From positions 1-64,000 of the forward strand of contig NZ_SLXG01000004.1 in the NCBI RefSeq assembly GCF_004345725.1: a stretch of 64,000 nt of DNA, given 5' to 3'. Each line of letters opens with the position of its first letter. Position 1 is the first letter of the stretch. The translations under genes were made by a program, and so were the position numbers. Of the stretch, positions 43,041 through 50,799 are shown piece after piece. The notes beneath the pieces were generated by a model that was given only the letters and a program-made list of their open reading frames with translations, was not told the DNA's origin and searched no databases. This DNA comes from Crenobacter luteus (lineage in GTDB: Bacteria; Pseudomonadota; Gammaproteobacteria; Burkholderiales; Chromobacteriaceae).

Positions 43041-43649
43041 ATGTGGCCCGAGCACCCGGATGACGCCACCCGCTGGCTGCGGCAGCGACTCGCCGCGCCG
43101 TCCGCCCGCGCCCCCTTCGTCCGCCCGCCGGGCCTGGGCCCCGGGCCGCTGACGCCGGCCGCGGTGCTCGTGCCGCTGATCTGGCACCCGGCGGAGCCGA
43201 CCGTGCTCTTGACGCGCCGTGCGTTGTCGCTGCCGACCCACGCCGGCCAGATCAGCTTCCCCGGCGGCAAGATCGAGGCCGGCGACGGCGACGCGGTCGC
43301 CGGCGCCTTGCGCGAGGCGCGCGAGGAGGTCGGCGTCGAGCCGGCCGAGGTGTGCGTGGTCGGCCGGCTGGCCGATTACGCGACGGTGACCGGCTTTCTC
43401 GTCACGCCGGTGGTCGGCCTCTTGGTGCCGCCGGTGGCGCTGACGCCGCAGCCGTCCGAGGTCGACAGCGTGTTCGAGCTGCCGCTCGCGTGCGCGGCGG
43501 CGCCGGGCGCCTTCGTCGCCGAGCGCTACGAGCGCGGCGGCGTGCAGGGCGAGTACTGGGTGCTGCACCACGGCGGCGACCGCGTCTGGGGCGCGACCGC
43601 GGCGATGCTGCGCGCGCTGGTCGAGGCGCTGGGCGGGAGCGGACCCTGA
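43041..43649 (+). CDS. Nudix hydrolase, coenzyme A diphosphatase type (NudL/YeaB)
   Basis: 202 residues. The Nudix box is of the CoA-pyrophosphatase subtype (GGKIEAGDGDAVAGALREAR then EEVGVE), preceded by the subfamily motif LTRRALSLPTHAGQISFPGG (family form LxxR..L..H.GQ..FPGG). These enzymes cleave CoA to 4'-phosphopantetheine and 3',5'-ADP. It is in an operon with the TRIC gene, and its 3' end is set by a terminator built from the repeated word. Confidence 0.93.
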   Translation: MWPEHPDDATRWLRQRLAAPSARAPFVRPPGLGPGPLTPAAVLVPLIWHPAEPTVLLTRRALSLPTHAGQISFPGGKIEAGDGDAVAGALREAREEVGVEPAEVCVVGRLADYATVTGFLVTPVVGLLVPPVALTPQPSEVDSVFELPLACAAAPGAFVAERYERGGVQGEYWVLHHGGDRVWGATAAMLRALVEALGGSGP

Positions 43650-43680
43650 TCCCGCACCCCGGTGGCGTGGACGAAAAAAG

Positions 43681-43717
43681 GCTCGGCCAACCGTCAAGGT
43701 TGGCCGAGCTTTTTTTC
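43681..43717. terminator. bidirectional terminator made of inverted GTTGGCCGAG words
   Basis: A 12-bp stem (43681-43692 with 43698-43709), loop GTCAA, A-run before and eight T after. It serves nudL (plus) and ppnP (minus). Confidence 0.93.
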
Positions 43718-43734
43718 GTCGGGCGCCGCGGCGG

Positions 43735-44046
43735 TCAGCCGAAGTGGCAGACGTAGTGCAGCGTGCTCGTCACCTCGATGTCGAAGCTCGAATCGCCCGG
43801 CACGGTGAACGATTCGCCGGCCTTGTAGGTTTTGGCCTCGCTCTCGCCGGCCAGCTTCACGCGGCATTCGCCGGCGATCACCTCCATGATTTCCGGCGCG
43901 CCGGTGTTGAAGGTCAGGCTGGACGGCAGGATGACGCCGACCGATTTCTTGCTGCCGTCGGCCAGGACGATCGAGTGGCTGACGCACTTGCCGTCGAAGT
44001 AGACGTTGGCTTTCTTGACGACGCTGACGTTGTCGAATTGGGACAT
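43735..44046 (-). CDS. ppnP: pyrimidine/purine nucleoside phosphorylase PpnP
   Basis: 103 residues, cupin-fold PpnP family (formerly YaiE, DUF1255). Family features: [37 protein letters not shown] and the final YVCHFG. The family phosphorolyses a broad set of nucleosides. It lies 55 nt downstream of nadC on the same strand. Length is normal. Confidence 0.95.
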   Translation of the reverse strand: MSQFDNVSVVKKANVYFDGKCVSHSIVLADGSKKSVGVILPSSLTFNTGAPEIMEVIAGECRVKLAGESEAKTYKAGESFTVPGDSSFDIEVTSTLHYVCHFG

Positions 44047-44101
44047 GGCGATTCCTTCAGTCTCGGTTGTGGTTTGAATCTTATCGAGGGATGGCGGGCG
44101 T

Positions 44102-44944
44102 TTACAGCTTGAAGCGCATCGACAGGTCGACCGCCTCGACGTCCTTGGTCAGCTTGCCGACCGAGATGCGGTCGACGCCGGTCTCGGCGATCGCGCGCAC
44201 CGTCGCGAGGTCGACGCCGCCCGAGGCCTCGAGCCGGGCGCGTCCGGCGCTGCGGCGCACCGCCTCGCGCATGTCGTCCAGGCTCATATTGTCGAGCAGG
44301 ATCAGCGTGCAGCCGGCCGCGAGCGCCTCGTCGAGCTCTGCCAGCGTCTCGACCTCGACCTGCAGCGTCACGTGCGGCGGCGCGATGCGGCGCGCCTCGG
44401 CCAGCGCCGCGGCGATGCCGCCGGCGGCCATGATGTGGTTCTCCTTGATCAGGATGCCGTCGTACAGGCCGATGCGCTGGTTGTCGCCGCCGCCGACGGT
44501 GACCGCGTACTTCTGCGCGAGGCGCAGGCCGGGCAGCGTCTTGCGCGTGTCGAGCACGCGCGCGCGGGTGCCTGCGACCGCGTCGGCGTAGCGGCGGGTG
44601 ACGGTGGCGACCGCCGACAGCGTCTGCAGGAAGTTCAGCGCGGCGCGTTCGGCGGTCAGCAGCGCGCGCGCCGGACCCTCGATCTCGCACAGCTGGCGGC
44701 CGGCGTCGACCGTTTCGCCTTCCTTGACGCCCCAGGTCACGGTGCAGCGCGCGTCGATCTGGCGGAAGCATTCGTCGAACCACGGCTGGCCGCAGACCAC
44801 CGCCGTCTGGCGCGCGATCACCGTCGCCCGGCCGGGCTGCTGCTCGGGGATCAGTTCGGCGGTCCAGTCGCGCTCGCCGACGTCCTCGGCGAGCGCGACG
44901 CTCACTTGCTGGGCGATCAGGTGGAACGGGGGCAGGGTCGACAT
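44102..44944 (-). CDS. nadC: quinolinate phosphoribosyltransferase (nicotinate-nucleotide pyrophosphorylase)
   Basis: 280 residues, NadC. Family motifs: [40 protein letters not shown] and [12 protein letters not shown] followed by LLDNMS and EASGGV. It makes nicotinate mononucleotide from quinolinate and PRPP, the third step of de novo NAD synthesis. No nadA or nadB is in view. Followed by ppnP. Confidence 0.97.
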   Translation of the reverse strand: MSTLPPFHLIAQQVSVALAEDVGERDWTAELIPEQQPGRATVIARQTAVVCGQPWFDECFRQIDARCTVTWGVKEGETVDAGRQLCEIEGPARALLTAERAALNFLQTLSAVATVTRRYADAVAGTRARVLDTRKTLPGLRLAQKYAVTVGGGDNQRIGLYDGILIKENHIMAAGGIAAALAEARRIAPPHVTLQVEVETLAELDEALAAGCTLILLDNMSLDDMREAVRRSAGRARLEASGGVDLATVRAIAETGVDRISVGKLTKDVEAVDLSMRFKL

Positions 44945-45320
44945 GGCGGATTCCGGATAGCAAAAACCGCATTGTAAACGCGAAGCGCCGCTTTGCGTTC
45001 GATGGGGCGCGTCAGGCGACTGTCGCAAAACCGGGACAGCGTCGGGGCTGCCGGGCACGGCCAGGGGAGCGGACGTGCCCACTGTGCCAGATCTGCGACG
45101 GTTTCCGCCCGGCGCCGCAAGCCTGACGGAATGCGGCGAGCGGACGCGAGGCGGGACTTAGGGTGTATCAGGATTGAGACGGTCGGCCTTGATCGGCCTG
45201 GGTTTTTCCGGATTTCTGGGTGAGGGCGAGGGTGGGTTGGAGGGGTTTGGCGGATTTATATTGTTGATATTCAATGATTTCATGTGATTTTTCGGTGTTT
45301 TTTGCATTTGTCAATCCATT

Positions 45321-45336
45321 TGGCACGCTTTTCGCG
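45321..45336 (+). promoter_or_regulatory. sigma54 (RpoN) -24/-12 promoter of the glycine-rich gene
   Basis: TGGCACGCTTTTCGCG: GG (45322-45323) and GC (45334-45335) stand exactly 10 nt apart, and the element differs from TGGCACGnnnnTTGC at one base. It follows an AT-rich block (about 45240-45320) unlike the surrounding DNA, as is common between enhancer site and promoter in RpoN systems. Predicted start near 45347, giving a leader of about 124 nt. The rest of the gene-free stretch 44945-45470 shows nothing else I can name. Confidence 0.68.
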
Positions 45337-45470
45337 TGAGGAGCAGTGCGTTGGTCTCTTTCGATAGCCGGAAGGGGCGGGTCGCAAGCCGCTGCGGAGC
45401 GTTCGCGGCGAGGCGTGCGTGAAGGGGAAGGCGTCCGCTGCGCCGGCTGCTCAGCCAAATGGAGGGCAAG

Positions 45471-46328
45471 ATGAAAGTCAAAACCTTGGCGGCGATGGTC
45501 GCTTTGTTGCTTGGCGGTACCGCTTTCGCGGACTCTTCCGATCCGATCGCGACGGCAGCGGCGGCCTACGACGACGGCCTGGACCTTGTTGGCCTGGGGC
45601 GTGGCGGAATGCCGCGCGAAGATGCCCTGCGACTCTATCGTGGCGACGGCAGCCGACAGTTCGGTGCCCGCACCGCAGGCCTGGCGGGCGTTGGCGGGGG
45701 GCAAGGGGGGCCGTCCAGCAGCGGCAACTCGACGGGCGGCGCTAGCGATGGTGGTGGCGCGAGCGATGGCGGCGGTGCGAGCGGTGGCAGCGGCGCGAGC
45801 GGTGGCGGTGGCGCGAGCGGTGGCAGCGGTGCGAGCGATGGCGGTGGCAAAGGTGACGGTGGAGGAAAGGACGACGGCGGTAAGGGGGGGCATGGTAAAG
45901 GCGGCCATGGCAAGGGCGAAGGCAAGGGCGAAGGCAAGGGTGGCCACGGCGGTCGCGGCGGCGACGGTGACGGCGGCGGCAAGGGTGGCCACGGCGGTCG
46001 CGGCGGCGACGGTGACGGCGGCGGCAAGGGTGGTCACGGCGGTCGCGGCGGCGACGGTGACGGCGGTGGCAAGGGTGGTCGCGGCGGCGACGGTGACGGC
46101 GGCGGCAAGGGTGGCCACGGCGGTCGCGGCGGCGACGGTGACGGCGGCGGCAAGGGAGGTCACGGCGGTCGCGGCGGCGACGGTGACGGCGGCGGCAAGG
46201 GAGGCCACGGCGGTCGCGGTGGCGACGGTGACGGCGGCGGCAAGGGAGGCCACGGCGGTCGCGGCGGCGACGGTGACGGCGGCGGCAGGGGGGGCTTCGG
46301 CGGTCGCGGGCATGGCGGCCATCGGTAG
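45471..46328 (+). CDS. secreted glycine-rich tandem-repeat protein of unknown function
   Basis: 285 residues from ATG 45471 (GGAGG before it). A clear signal peptide, MKVKTLAAMVALLLGGTAFA, is followed by about 60 ordinary residues and then by low-complexity sequence: first GGAS/GGGAS runs, then KGGHGKGGHGKGEGKG, and finally eight units of the 15-residue motif KGGHGGRGGDGDGGG (one unit shortened by 3). Charges alternate (Lys, Arg, His against Asp), and half or more of the residues are Gly. No LPxTG, RTX block or Cys. A matrix, adhesive or metal-binding role is possible but unproven. Solitary gene behind a sigma54-like promoter. Confidence 0.8.
   Translation: MKVKTLAAMVALLLGGTAFADSSDPIATAAAAYDDGLDLVGLGRGGMPREDALRLYRGDGSRQFGARTAGLAGVGGGQGGPSSSGNSTGGASDGGGASDGGGASGGSGASGGGGASGGSGASDGGGKGDGGGKDDGGKGGHGKGGHGKGEGKGEGKGGHGGRGGDGDGGGKGGHGGRGGDGDGGGKGGHGGRGGDGDGGGKGGRGGDGDGGGKGGHGGRGGDGDGGGKGGHGGRGGDGDGGGKGGHGGRGGDGDGGGKGGHGGRGGDGDGGGRGGFGGRGHGGHR
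45939..46289 (+). repeat. in-frame 45-bp minisatellite (seven full units and one 36-bp unit)
   Basis: Units start at 45939, 45984, 46029, 46074 (36 bp, lacks HGG codons), 46110, 46155, 46200 and 46245, differing by a few third-position changes. All frames remain open across it, which explains long spurious ORFs on both strands. Unit number is likely to vary between strains by slippage. Confidence 0.93.
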
Positions 46329-46365
46329 CGCCAGCTGAAGGCGTCCAGGGGGGCTCCCTGGGAGG

Positions 46366-46397
46366 AAAACCCGGCAGTCGGTTCTGCCGGGTTTTTT
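46366..46397. terminator. terminator after the glycine-rich gene
   Basis: A 12-bp stem (46366-46377 with 46384-46395) with a 6-nt loop and TTTTTT. It can also serve the convergent CREST gene. Confidence 0.92.
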
Positions 46398-46405
46398 GTG
46401 CGCTT

Positions 46406-47176
46406 TCAGCCGCGTTTTCGCGTGCCCGCGTGGCGGGGCAGACCGCGCCAGACGGCGACCACCGCCAACGTGACGAACAGGTGCTTGAGCGTGTGGCCGC
46501 TGACGACGCCGAGCGCGTCGAACAGCGCCCGGTCGGCCAGTTCTCCGCCGCGCGCGAGCAGGTAGCAGACGATCGCGACGGCGATCGAGGCGCGCTGGCG
46601 TGCCGGCGTCGGGTAGAGCGTCTGGACGAGCGGCAGCAGCGCGAGCGGCGCGAGCTGGAACACGAGGTAAGGCGCAAGGTCACCGCTGTGGTGAGCGTAG
46701 GCCAGCGTCGCGAGGCCGAGCGCCGCGAGCGCGGCGCAGGGCCACGCGCGTGCGCAGCCGGGCGGCGGTCGCCGGGCCTCGGCGAGAGCGGCGGCCATCA
46801 GCGCGGCGCTGCAAAGCACGATGGGCGCGCGGTCGAGTAGCAGGCGGCCGTCGTCGGGGGCGAGGTGGTACCAGGCCGAGCCGAGCGCGGTCGGCAGCAG
46901 GGCGGAGAAAAACAGCGCGTAGGCGCCGCGCGCGGCCGGGGCGACCGCGAGCCGGCCGCGTCGCAGCTCGGCGAGGCCCAGCAGGCCGACCAGCGCGAAG
47001 CCGAGGTTGGAGAGCACGTCGGCGGCGTTGGGCACGCCGAGCCAGCTGCGGCGGTCGGCGAAGTCGTGGTAGCCGGGCGGCAGCGCGAGCGGCGACAGGG
47101 TGGCGGCCAGCGTGGCGAGCGCGACGGCCAGCGCGGTCAGCACGACCGTTCGGCGTTCAGGGGCAGGTGGGCGCAT
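46406..47176 (-). CDS. seven-helix membrane protein of the alkaline ceramidase/CREST superfamily
   Basis: 256 residues, about seven membrane segments. Conserved polar positions of the CREST hydrolases are visible: NAADVLSNLGFALVG near the first helices, then GSAWYHLAPDDGRLLLDRAP (Ser, His and Asp) and the late SGHTLKH giving HxxxH. Those residues hold zinc in ceramidases, PAQR receptors and related hydrolases, so I infer a membrane metal hydrolase, perhaps on a lipid. The real substrate is unknown. Convergent with the glycine-rich gene and divergent from the CbiM-like permease. Confidence 0.72.
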   Translation of the reverse strand: MRPPAPERRTVVLTALAVALATLAATLSPLALPPGYHDFADRRSWLGVPNAADVLSNLGFALVGLLGLAELRRGRLAVAPAARGAYALFFSALLPTALGSAWYHLAPDDGRLLLDRAPIVLCSAALMAAALAEARRPPPGCARAWPCAALAALGLATLAYAHHSGDLAPYLVFQLAPLALLPLVQTLYPTPARQRASIAVAIVCYLLARGGELADRALFDALGVVSGHTLKHLFVTLAVVAVWRGLPRHAGTRKRG

Positions 47177-47297
47177 CGTGGCGGGCGACGGAATGACGGT
47201 GTGAGGAGGCCTGGTTCAGCCTAGACCAGGCCGGCGGCCGGGGCGGGGCCGACCGGTGTATCATCGCAGAACCTTCGTGTCGTCATCGTCAGTGGTC

Positions 47298-47972
47298 ATG
47301 AACCTGCCCGCCCATCTCTTTCCGGCCCTTTTCCTGTGGTGCGCGTGCGCGGCAGCGCTCGCAGGGCTGTGCGTCGCCGTCTGGCGCGCCGACGCCACGT
47401 CGCTGACGCCCAGCCGCGCCAACGCCTGGGGCGGCGCGGCGGTGCTGACGCTGCTGATGTGGTCGCTGTCGGGCGGCTTCAAGCCGGGCCTGAGCTTCCA
47501 CCTGCTCGGCGCGGCGGTACTGACGCTGCTGATGGGGCCGTGGCGCGCGCTGATCGCGCTGGCGGCGATCCTGGCGGTCGCGACGGCGACCGGGGGAGGC
47601 GGCTGGCTGGCGATCGGGCTCAACTGGCTGACGATGGCGGCGGTGCCGGTCGGCGTGGTCGGCGCCGCGCTGTGGCTGGCGCGTCGCTTTCTGCCGGCCA
47701 ACCTGTTCGTCTACGTGTTCGTCAACGCCTTTCTCGCCGGCGGCGCAAGCTTTTTCGCGTCGGCGCTGGCCGGCGTCGGCGCGCTGGCGCTGGCCGGCGC
47801 CTACGAGCCCGACTACCTGCTGCTCGACGCGCTGCCGTTCTACTTCCTGCTGTCGTGGTCGGAGGCGTTCACCACCGGTTTCCTGCTCGCGGTGCTGGTG
47901 GTCTACCGGCCGCACTGGGTTTCGACCTTCGACGACGCGCGCTATCTCAAGCAACCCCCGCTGGAGGGCTGA
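47298..47972 (+). CDS. CbiM-like energy-coupling-factor type permease
   Basis: 224 residues, six or more membrane helices, with the opening MNLPAHLFPALFLW and the FVNAFLAGGASFFASALAG and YEPDYLLLDALPFYFLLSWS blocks seen in CbiM/NikM-type membrane proteins (read as shorter blocks: VNAFLAGGASFF, LPFYFLLSWSEAFTTGF). CbiM proteins bring in cobalt or nickel with an ECF module. Here no CbiQ/CbiO partner is adjacent, and the N-terminal His of the classical metal site is replaced by Asn-Leu, so the metal role is uncertain. It is followed after 1 nt by an ABC-2 permease. Confidence 0.68.
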   Translation: MNLPAHLFPALFLWCACAAALAGLCVAVWRADATSLTPSRANAWGGAAVLTLLMWSLSGGFKPGLSFHLLGAAVLTLLMGPWRALIALAAILAVATATGGGGWLAIGLNWLTMAAVPVGVVGAALWLARRFLPANLFVYVFVNAFLAGGASFFASALAGVGALALAGAYEPDYLLLDALPFYFLLSWSEAFTTGFLLAVLVVYRPHWVSTFDDARYLKQPPLEG

Positions 47973-47973
47973 C

Positions 47974-48741
47974 ATGCTGCCGCAACTGTCGTGGCGTTTC
48001 GTGCCGGTGTGGCGGCGCAACTTCCTGGTCTGGAAGAAGCTCGCGCTGCCGTCGATGCTCGGCAACCTGGCCGACCCGATGTTCTACATGCTCGGCCTCG
48101 GCTTCGGCATCGGCGCGCTGCTGCCGTCGGTCGGCGGTGTGCCCTACATCCAGTTCCTCGCCGCCGGCACCGTCTGCTACAGCACGATGAACAGCGCGAC
48201 CTTCGAGGCGCTCTACTCGGCGTTCTCGCGCATGCACGTGCAGAAGACCTGGCTGGCGATCATCAACGCGCCCTTGACCGTCGACGACGTGGTGCTCGGC
48301 GAGTGGCTGTGGGCGGCGTCCAAGAGCCTCTTGTCCGGCCTGGCGATCCTCGTCGTGATGGCGGCGCTGGGGTTGGTCAAGAGCGCGCTGGTGCTGTGGC
48401 TCGTGCCCCTGGTCGCGCTGTCCGGCCTCGCCTTCGCCGGCATGGGGCTGGTGGTGACCGCGGTGTCGCCGAGCTACGACTTCTTCATGTACTACTTCAC
48501 GCTGGTGGTCAGCCCGATGATGCTGCTGTCGGGCGTGTTCTACCCGGTCGAGCAGCTGCCCGCGTGGCTGCAGACGGTGTCGGCGGTGCTGCCGCTGACG
48601 CACGCGATCCATCTGGCGCGTCCGCTCGTCAACGGCACGGTGCCGGCCGGCATCGCGACGAGCGTCGCGGTGCTGGCGGCTTACGCGCTGGTTTCCTTCG
48701 TCGTCGCGGTGCGCCTGACGCGCCGGCGGCTGTTGAGTTGA
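47974..48741 (+). CDS. ABC-2 type transporter permease (NodJ family), no ATPase alongside
   Basis: 255 residues, six membrane helices, NodJ-like ABC-2 permease (WKKLALPSMLGNLADPMFYM, FLAAGTVCYSTMNSATFEAL, SPMMLLSGVFYPVEQLPAWL). Members export polysaccharide, lipid or drug substrates together with a NodI-type ATPase. That ATPase would normally be the preceding gene; here the upstream gene is the CbiM-like permease, and no ABC ATPase lies within several kb. It must recruit a distant ATPase or be a relic of a split operon. A palindrome of the repeated word follows its stop by 3 nt. Confidence 0.87.
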   Translation: MLPQLSWRFVPVWRRNFLVWKKLALPSMLGNLADPMFYMLGLGFGIGALLPSVGGVPYIQFLAAGTVCYSTMNSATFEALYSAFSRMHVQKTWLAIINAPLTVDDVVLGEWLWAASKSLLSGLAILVVMAALGLVKSALVLWLVPLVALSGLAFAGMGLVVTAVSPSYDFFMYYFTLVVSPMMLLSGVFYPVEQLPAWLQTVSAVLPLTHAIHLARPLVNGTVPAGIATSVAVLAAYALVSFVVAVRLTRRRLLS

Positions 48742-48744
48742 GCG

Positions 48745-48764
48745 CTCGGCCAACGTTGGCCGAG
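48745..48764. repeat. 20-bp perfect palindrome formed by two abutting GTTGGCCGAG words
   Basis: CTCGGCCAACGTTGGCCGAG, 3 nt after the ABC-2 permease stop. It is two inverted copies of the dispersed 10-mer with no loop. No T-run follows, so it is a poor terminator alone. Confidence 0.9.
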
Positions 48765-48767
48765 GCA

Positions 48768-48809
48768 AGACGCCCCGCCTGCCCTGTCGGCACGCGGGGC
48801 GTTGTCTTT
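48768..48809. terminator. probable terminator between ABC-2 permease and leuA
   Basis: A 9-bp stem (48770-48778 with 48794-48802) with a 15-nt loop, followed by TGTCTTT on the plus strand. Weak T-run, so only probable. Confidence 0.55.
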
Positions 48810-48822
48810 GGCGGCCGGCGGT

Positions 48823-50511
48823 CTAGCGGCCGGCCTGCGCCGGGGCGGGTTGTTGGCGGCCGGCCTCGGCGGCGAGGTGGCGGTTGACGGCCGACAGGAT
48901 GGCGCGCAGCGCGGCGGCGACGATGTCGCGGTCGACGCCGACGCCCCAGCGCGGCGCGCCGTTCGCGACGCGCACTTCGACGTAGCAGACCGCGCGCGCC
49001 GCCGCGCCGCTGCCGAGTGCGTGTTCCTGGTAGTCGATCAGCGCGACGGGTTGGCCGAGCGCGGCGACGAAGGCGTCGAGCGGGCCGCTGCCGCGCCCGG
49101 ACACGGTGCTCGGCTGGCCCGACACGGTCAGTTCGGCCTCGATCGTCACGCCGCCGTCGCCGCTGGCCACGCGGTGGCCGCGATAGCCGTAGGGCTCGGT
49201 CTGCTCGAGGTATTCGCCGGAGAACAGGTGGAAGATGTCGTCGCCGGTGACTTCGCTGCCGGTCGCGTCGCTGACGCGCTGGATCGCGCGCGAAAACTCG
49301 ATCTGCAGCCGGCGCGGCAGCTCGAAGCCGTGCTCGTGCTGCAGCAGATAGCTGACGCCGCCTTTGCCCGACTGGCTGTTGACGCGGATGATCGCGTCGT
49401 AGCTGCGGCCGAGGTCGGCCGGGTCGATCGGCAGGTAGGGCACCTCCCAGACGCCGTCGTCGCGGCGCGCGTCCATGCCCTTCTTGATCGCGTCCTGGTG
49501 AGAGCCGGAAAAGGCGGTGAACACCAGGTCGCCGACGTAGGGGTGGCGCGGGTGCACCGGCAGGCCGGTGCATTCCTCGGCGACGTGGCGCACCGCGTCG
49601 ATGTCGGAGAAATCGAGCCGCGGGTGCACGCCCTGGCTGTACAGGTTCAGCGCCAGCGTGACGAGGTCGACGTTGCCGGTGCGCTCGCCGTTGCCGAACA
49701 GGCAGCCCTCGACGCGCTCGGCGCCGGCCATCAGCGCCAGCTCGGCCGCGGCGACCGCGGTGCCGCGGTCGTTGTGCGGGTGGACCGACAGCACGATCGC
49801 GTCGCGGCGCGCCATGTGGCGGTGCATCCACTCGATCTGGTCGGCGTAGGTGTTCGGCGTCGCCATCTCGACCGTCGCCGGCAGGTTGACGATCATCTTC
49901 GCGTCCGGCGTCGGGTCCCACGCTTCGGACACCGCGTCGACCACCTCGAGCGCGAAGTCGGGCTCGGCGGCCGAGAAGGTCTCGGGCGAATACTCGAACA
50001 CCCATTCGGTGTCCGGGTGGGCGTCGGCCATCTGGCGGATCAGCCGCGTGCCCTTCAGCGCCAGCGCCTTCACCTCGTCGCGGCCGGCGTGGAACACCAG
50101 GCGCCGCCACGGCTCGGCGATCGGGTTGTACAGGTGGACGATGGCGCGCCGCACACCCTGGAGCGCCTCGAAGGTGCGCGCGATCAGGTCCTCGCGCGAC
50201 TGCGTCAGCACCTCGATCGTCACGTCGCCGGGGATGCGGTTCTCGTCGATCAGCCGGCGCACGAAATCGAAGTCGGTCTGCGACGCCGACGGGAAGGCGA
50301 CCTCGATCTCCTTGAAGCCGATCGCGACCAGCGCGTCGAACAGGCGCAGCTTTTTCTCGACGTTCATCGGCTCGATCAGCGCCTGGTTGCCGTCGCGCAG
50401 GTCGGTGCTCATCCAGACCGGCGGGTGGGTCAGGCGCGCGTCGGGCCAGCGGCGGTCGGGCAGGGCGACGGGCTGGAAGGCGCGGTATTTGCGTTCCGGA
50501 TGGGCGATCAT
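48823..50511 (-). CDS. leuA: 2-isopropylmalate synthase (type 2 LeuA)
   Basis: 562 residues, the longer LeuA2 form. [10 protein letters not shown] carries the catalytic Arg-Asp, and [10 protein letters not shown] holds the metal-binding His pair. [20 protein letters not shown] leads to the C-terminal leucine-feedback domain. It condenses acetyl-CoA with 2-oxoisovalerate, the first step of leucine synthesis. AAGGAG precedes the ATG. A good sigma70 promoter lies 45 nt upstream. No leucine-codon leader peptide or T-box could be found, so control is probably by feedback and by a regulator at the inverted repeat near 50640. Confidence 0.96.
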   Translation of the reverse strand: MIAHPERKYRAFQPVALPDRRWPDARLTHPPVWMSTDLRDGNQALIEPMNVEKKLRLFDALVAIGFKEIEVAFPSASQTDFDFVRRLIDENRIPGDVTIEVLTQSREDLIARTFEALQGVRRAIVHLYNPIAEPWRRLVFHAGRDEVKALALKGTRLIRQMADAHPDTEWVFEYSPETFSAAEPDFALEVVDAVSEAWDPTPDAKMIVNLPATVEMATPNTYADQIEWMHRHMARRDAIVLSVHPHNDRGTAVAAAELALMAGAERVEGCLFGNGERTGNVDLVTLALNLYSQGVHPRLDFSDIDAVRHVAEECTGLPVHPRHPYVGDLVFTAFSGSHQDAIKKGMDARRDDGVWEVPYLPIDPADLGRSYDAIIRVNSQSGKGGVSYLLQHEHGFELPRRLQIEFSRAIQRVSDATGSEVTGDDIFHLFSGEYLEQTEPYGYRGHRVASGDGGVTIEAELTVSGQPSTVSGRGSGPLDAFVAALGQPVALIDYQEHALGSGAAARAVCYVEVRVANGAPRWGVGVDRDIVAAALRAILSAVNRHLAAEAGRQQPAPAQAGR

Positions 50512-50553
50512 GGCGGTCTCCTTGTGGGATGGGCGAAGCGTGCGGTCCCCCTT

Positions 50554-50583
50554 AGGCTAGGGAAGGGTTCGACTTTTGGTCAA
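50554..50583 (-). promoter_or_regulatory. sigma70 promoter of leuA
   Basis: Minus strand TTGACC (50583-50578), 18-nt spacer, TAGCCT (50559-50554). The start falls about 35 nt before the leuA ATG. Confidence 0.6.
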
Positions 50584-50629
50584 ACGCCTCCGCGCGACAG
50601 CCCTGCTAACACCATAGACAGCGCGCCTT

Positions 50630-50650
50630 AATTGGACGTTCAGTCCGATT
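50630..50650. promoter_or_regulatory. TetR-type inverted repeat upstream of leuA
   Basis: AATTGGAC-GTTCA-GTCCGATT, 8-bp arms with one mismatch and a 5-nt centre, in a local AT-rich patch 47 nt above the leuA -35. Form is like operators of TetR-family proteins; no TetR gene is in the window. Confidence 0.45.
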
Positions 50651-50743
50651 TCGGGAATATTTTCCGACAGGGTGTCTGATTTCATGCGCGCCGTTGTTGC
50701 ATTTCGACAACGTGGTTGTTGCGTCGCCGCAAACGGTAGACGC

Positions 50744-50778
50744 AAAAAAACTCGGCCAACCTTTTGGGGTTGGCCGAG
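50744..50778 (-). terminator. terminator of murB made of inverted GTTGGCCGAG words
   Basis: An 11-bp stem (50751-50761 with 50768-50778), loop TTTTGG, running into seven T on the minus strand, 22 nt past the murB stop. Confidence 0.93.
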
Positions 50779-50799
50779 CTTCTTGTCGGGGCCGGGCGC

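Noticed and set aside
45939-46289. CRISPR array
   Set aside because: The units are directly abutting with no unique spacers, and they are in frame with an exported protein.
45168-46322. 384-codon Ala/Val/Thr-rich open frame on the minus strand opposite the glycine-rich gene
   Set aside because: It is a by-product of the 45-bp repeat, whose unit has no stop in any frame. It has no SD, and the plus frame has a signal peptide and SD.
50557-50745. 62-codon ORF upstream of leuA on the minus strand (MRLPFAATQQ...), considered as a leader peptide
   Set aside because: No Leu-rich run, no SD, and the leuA promoter lies at its 3' end, so it is not in the leuA leader.
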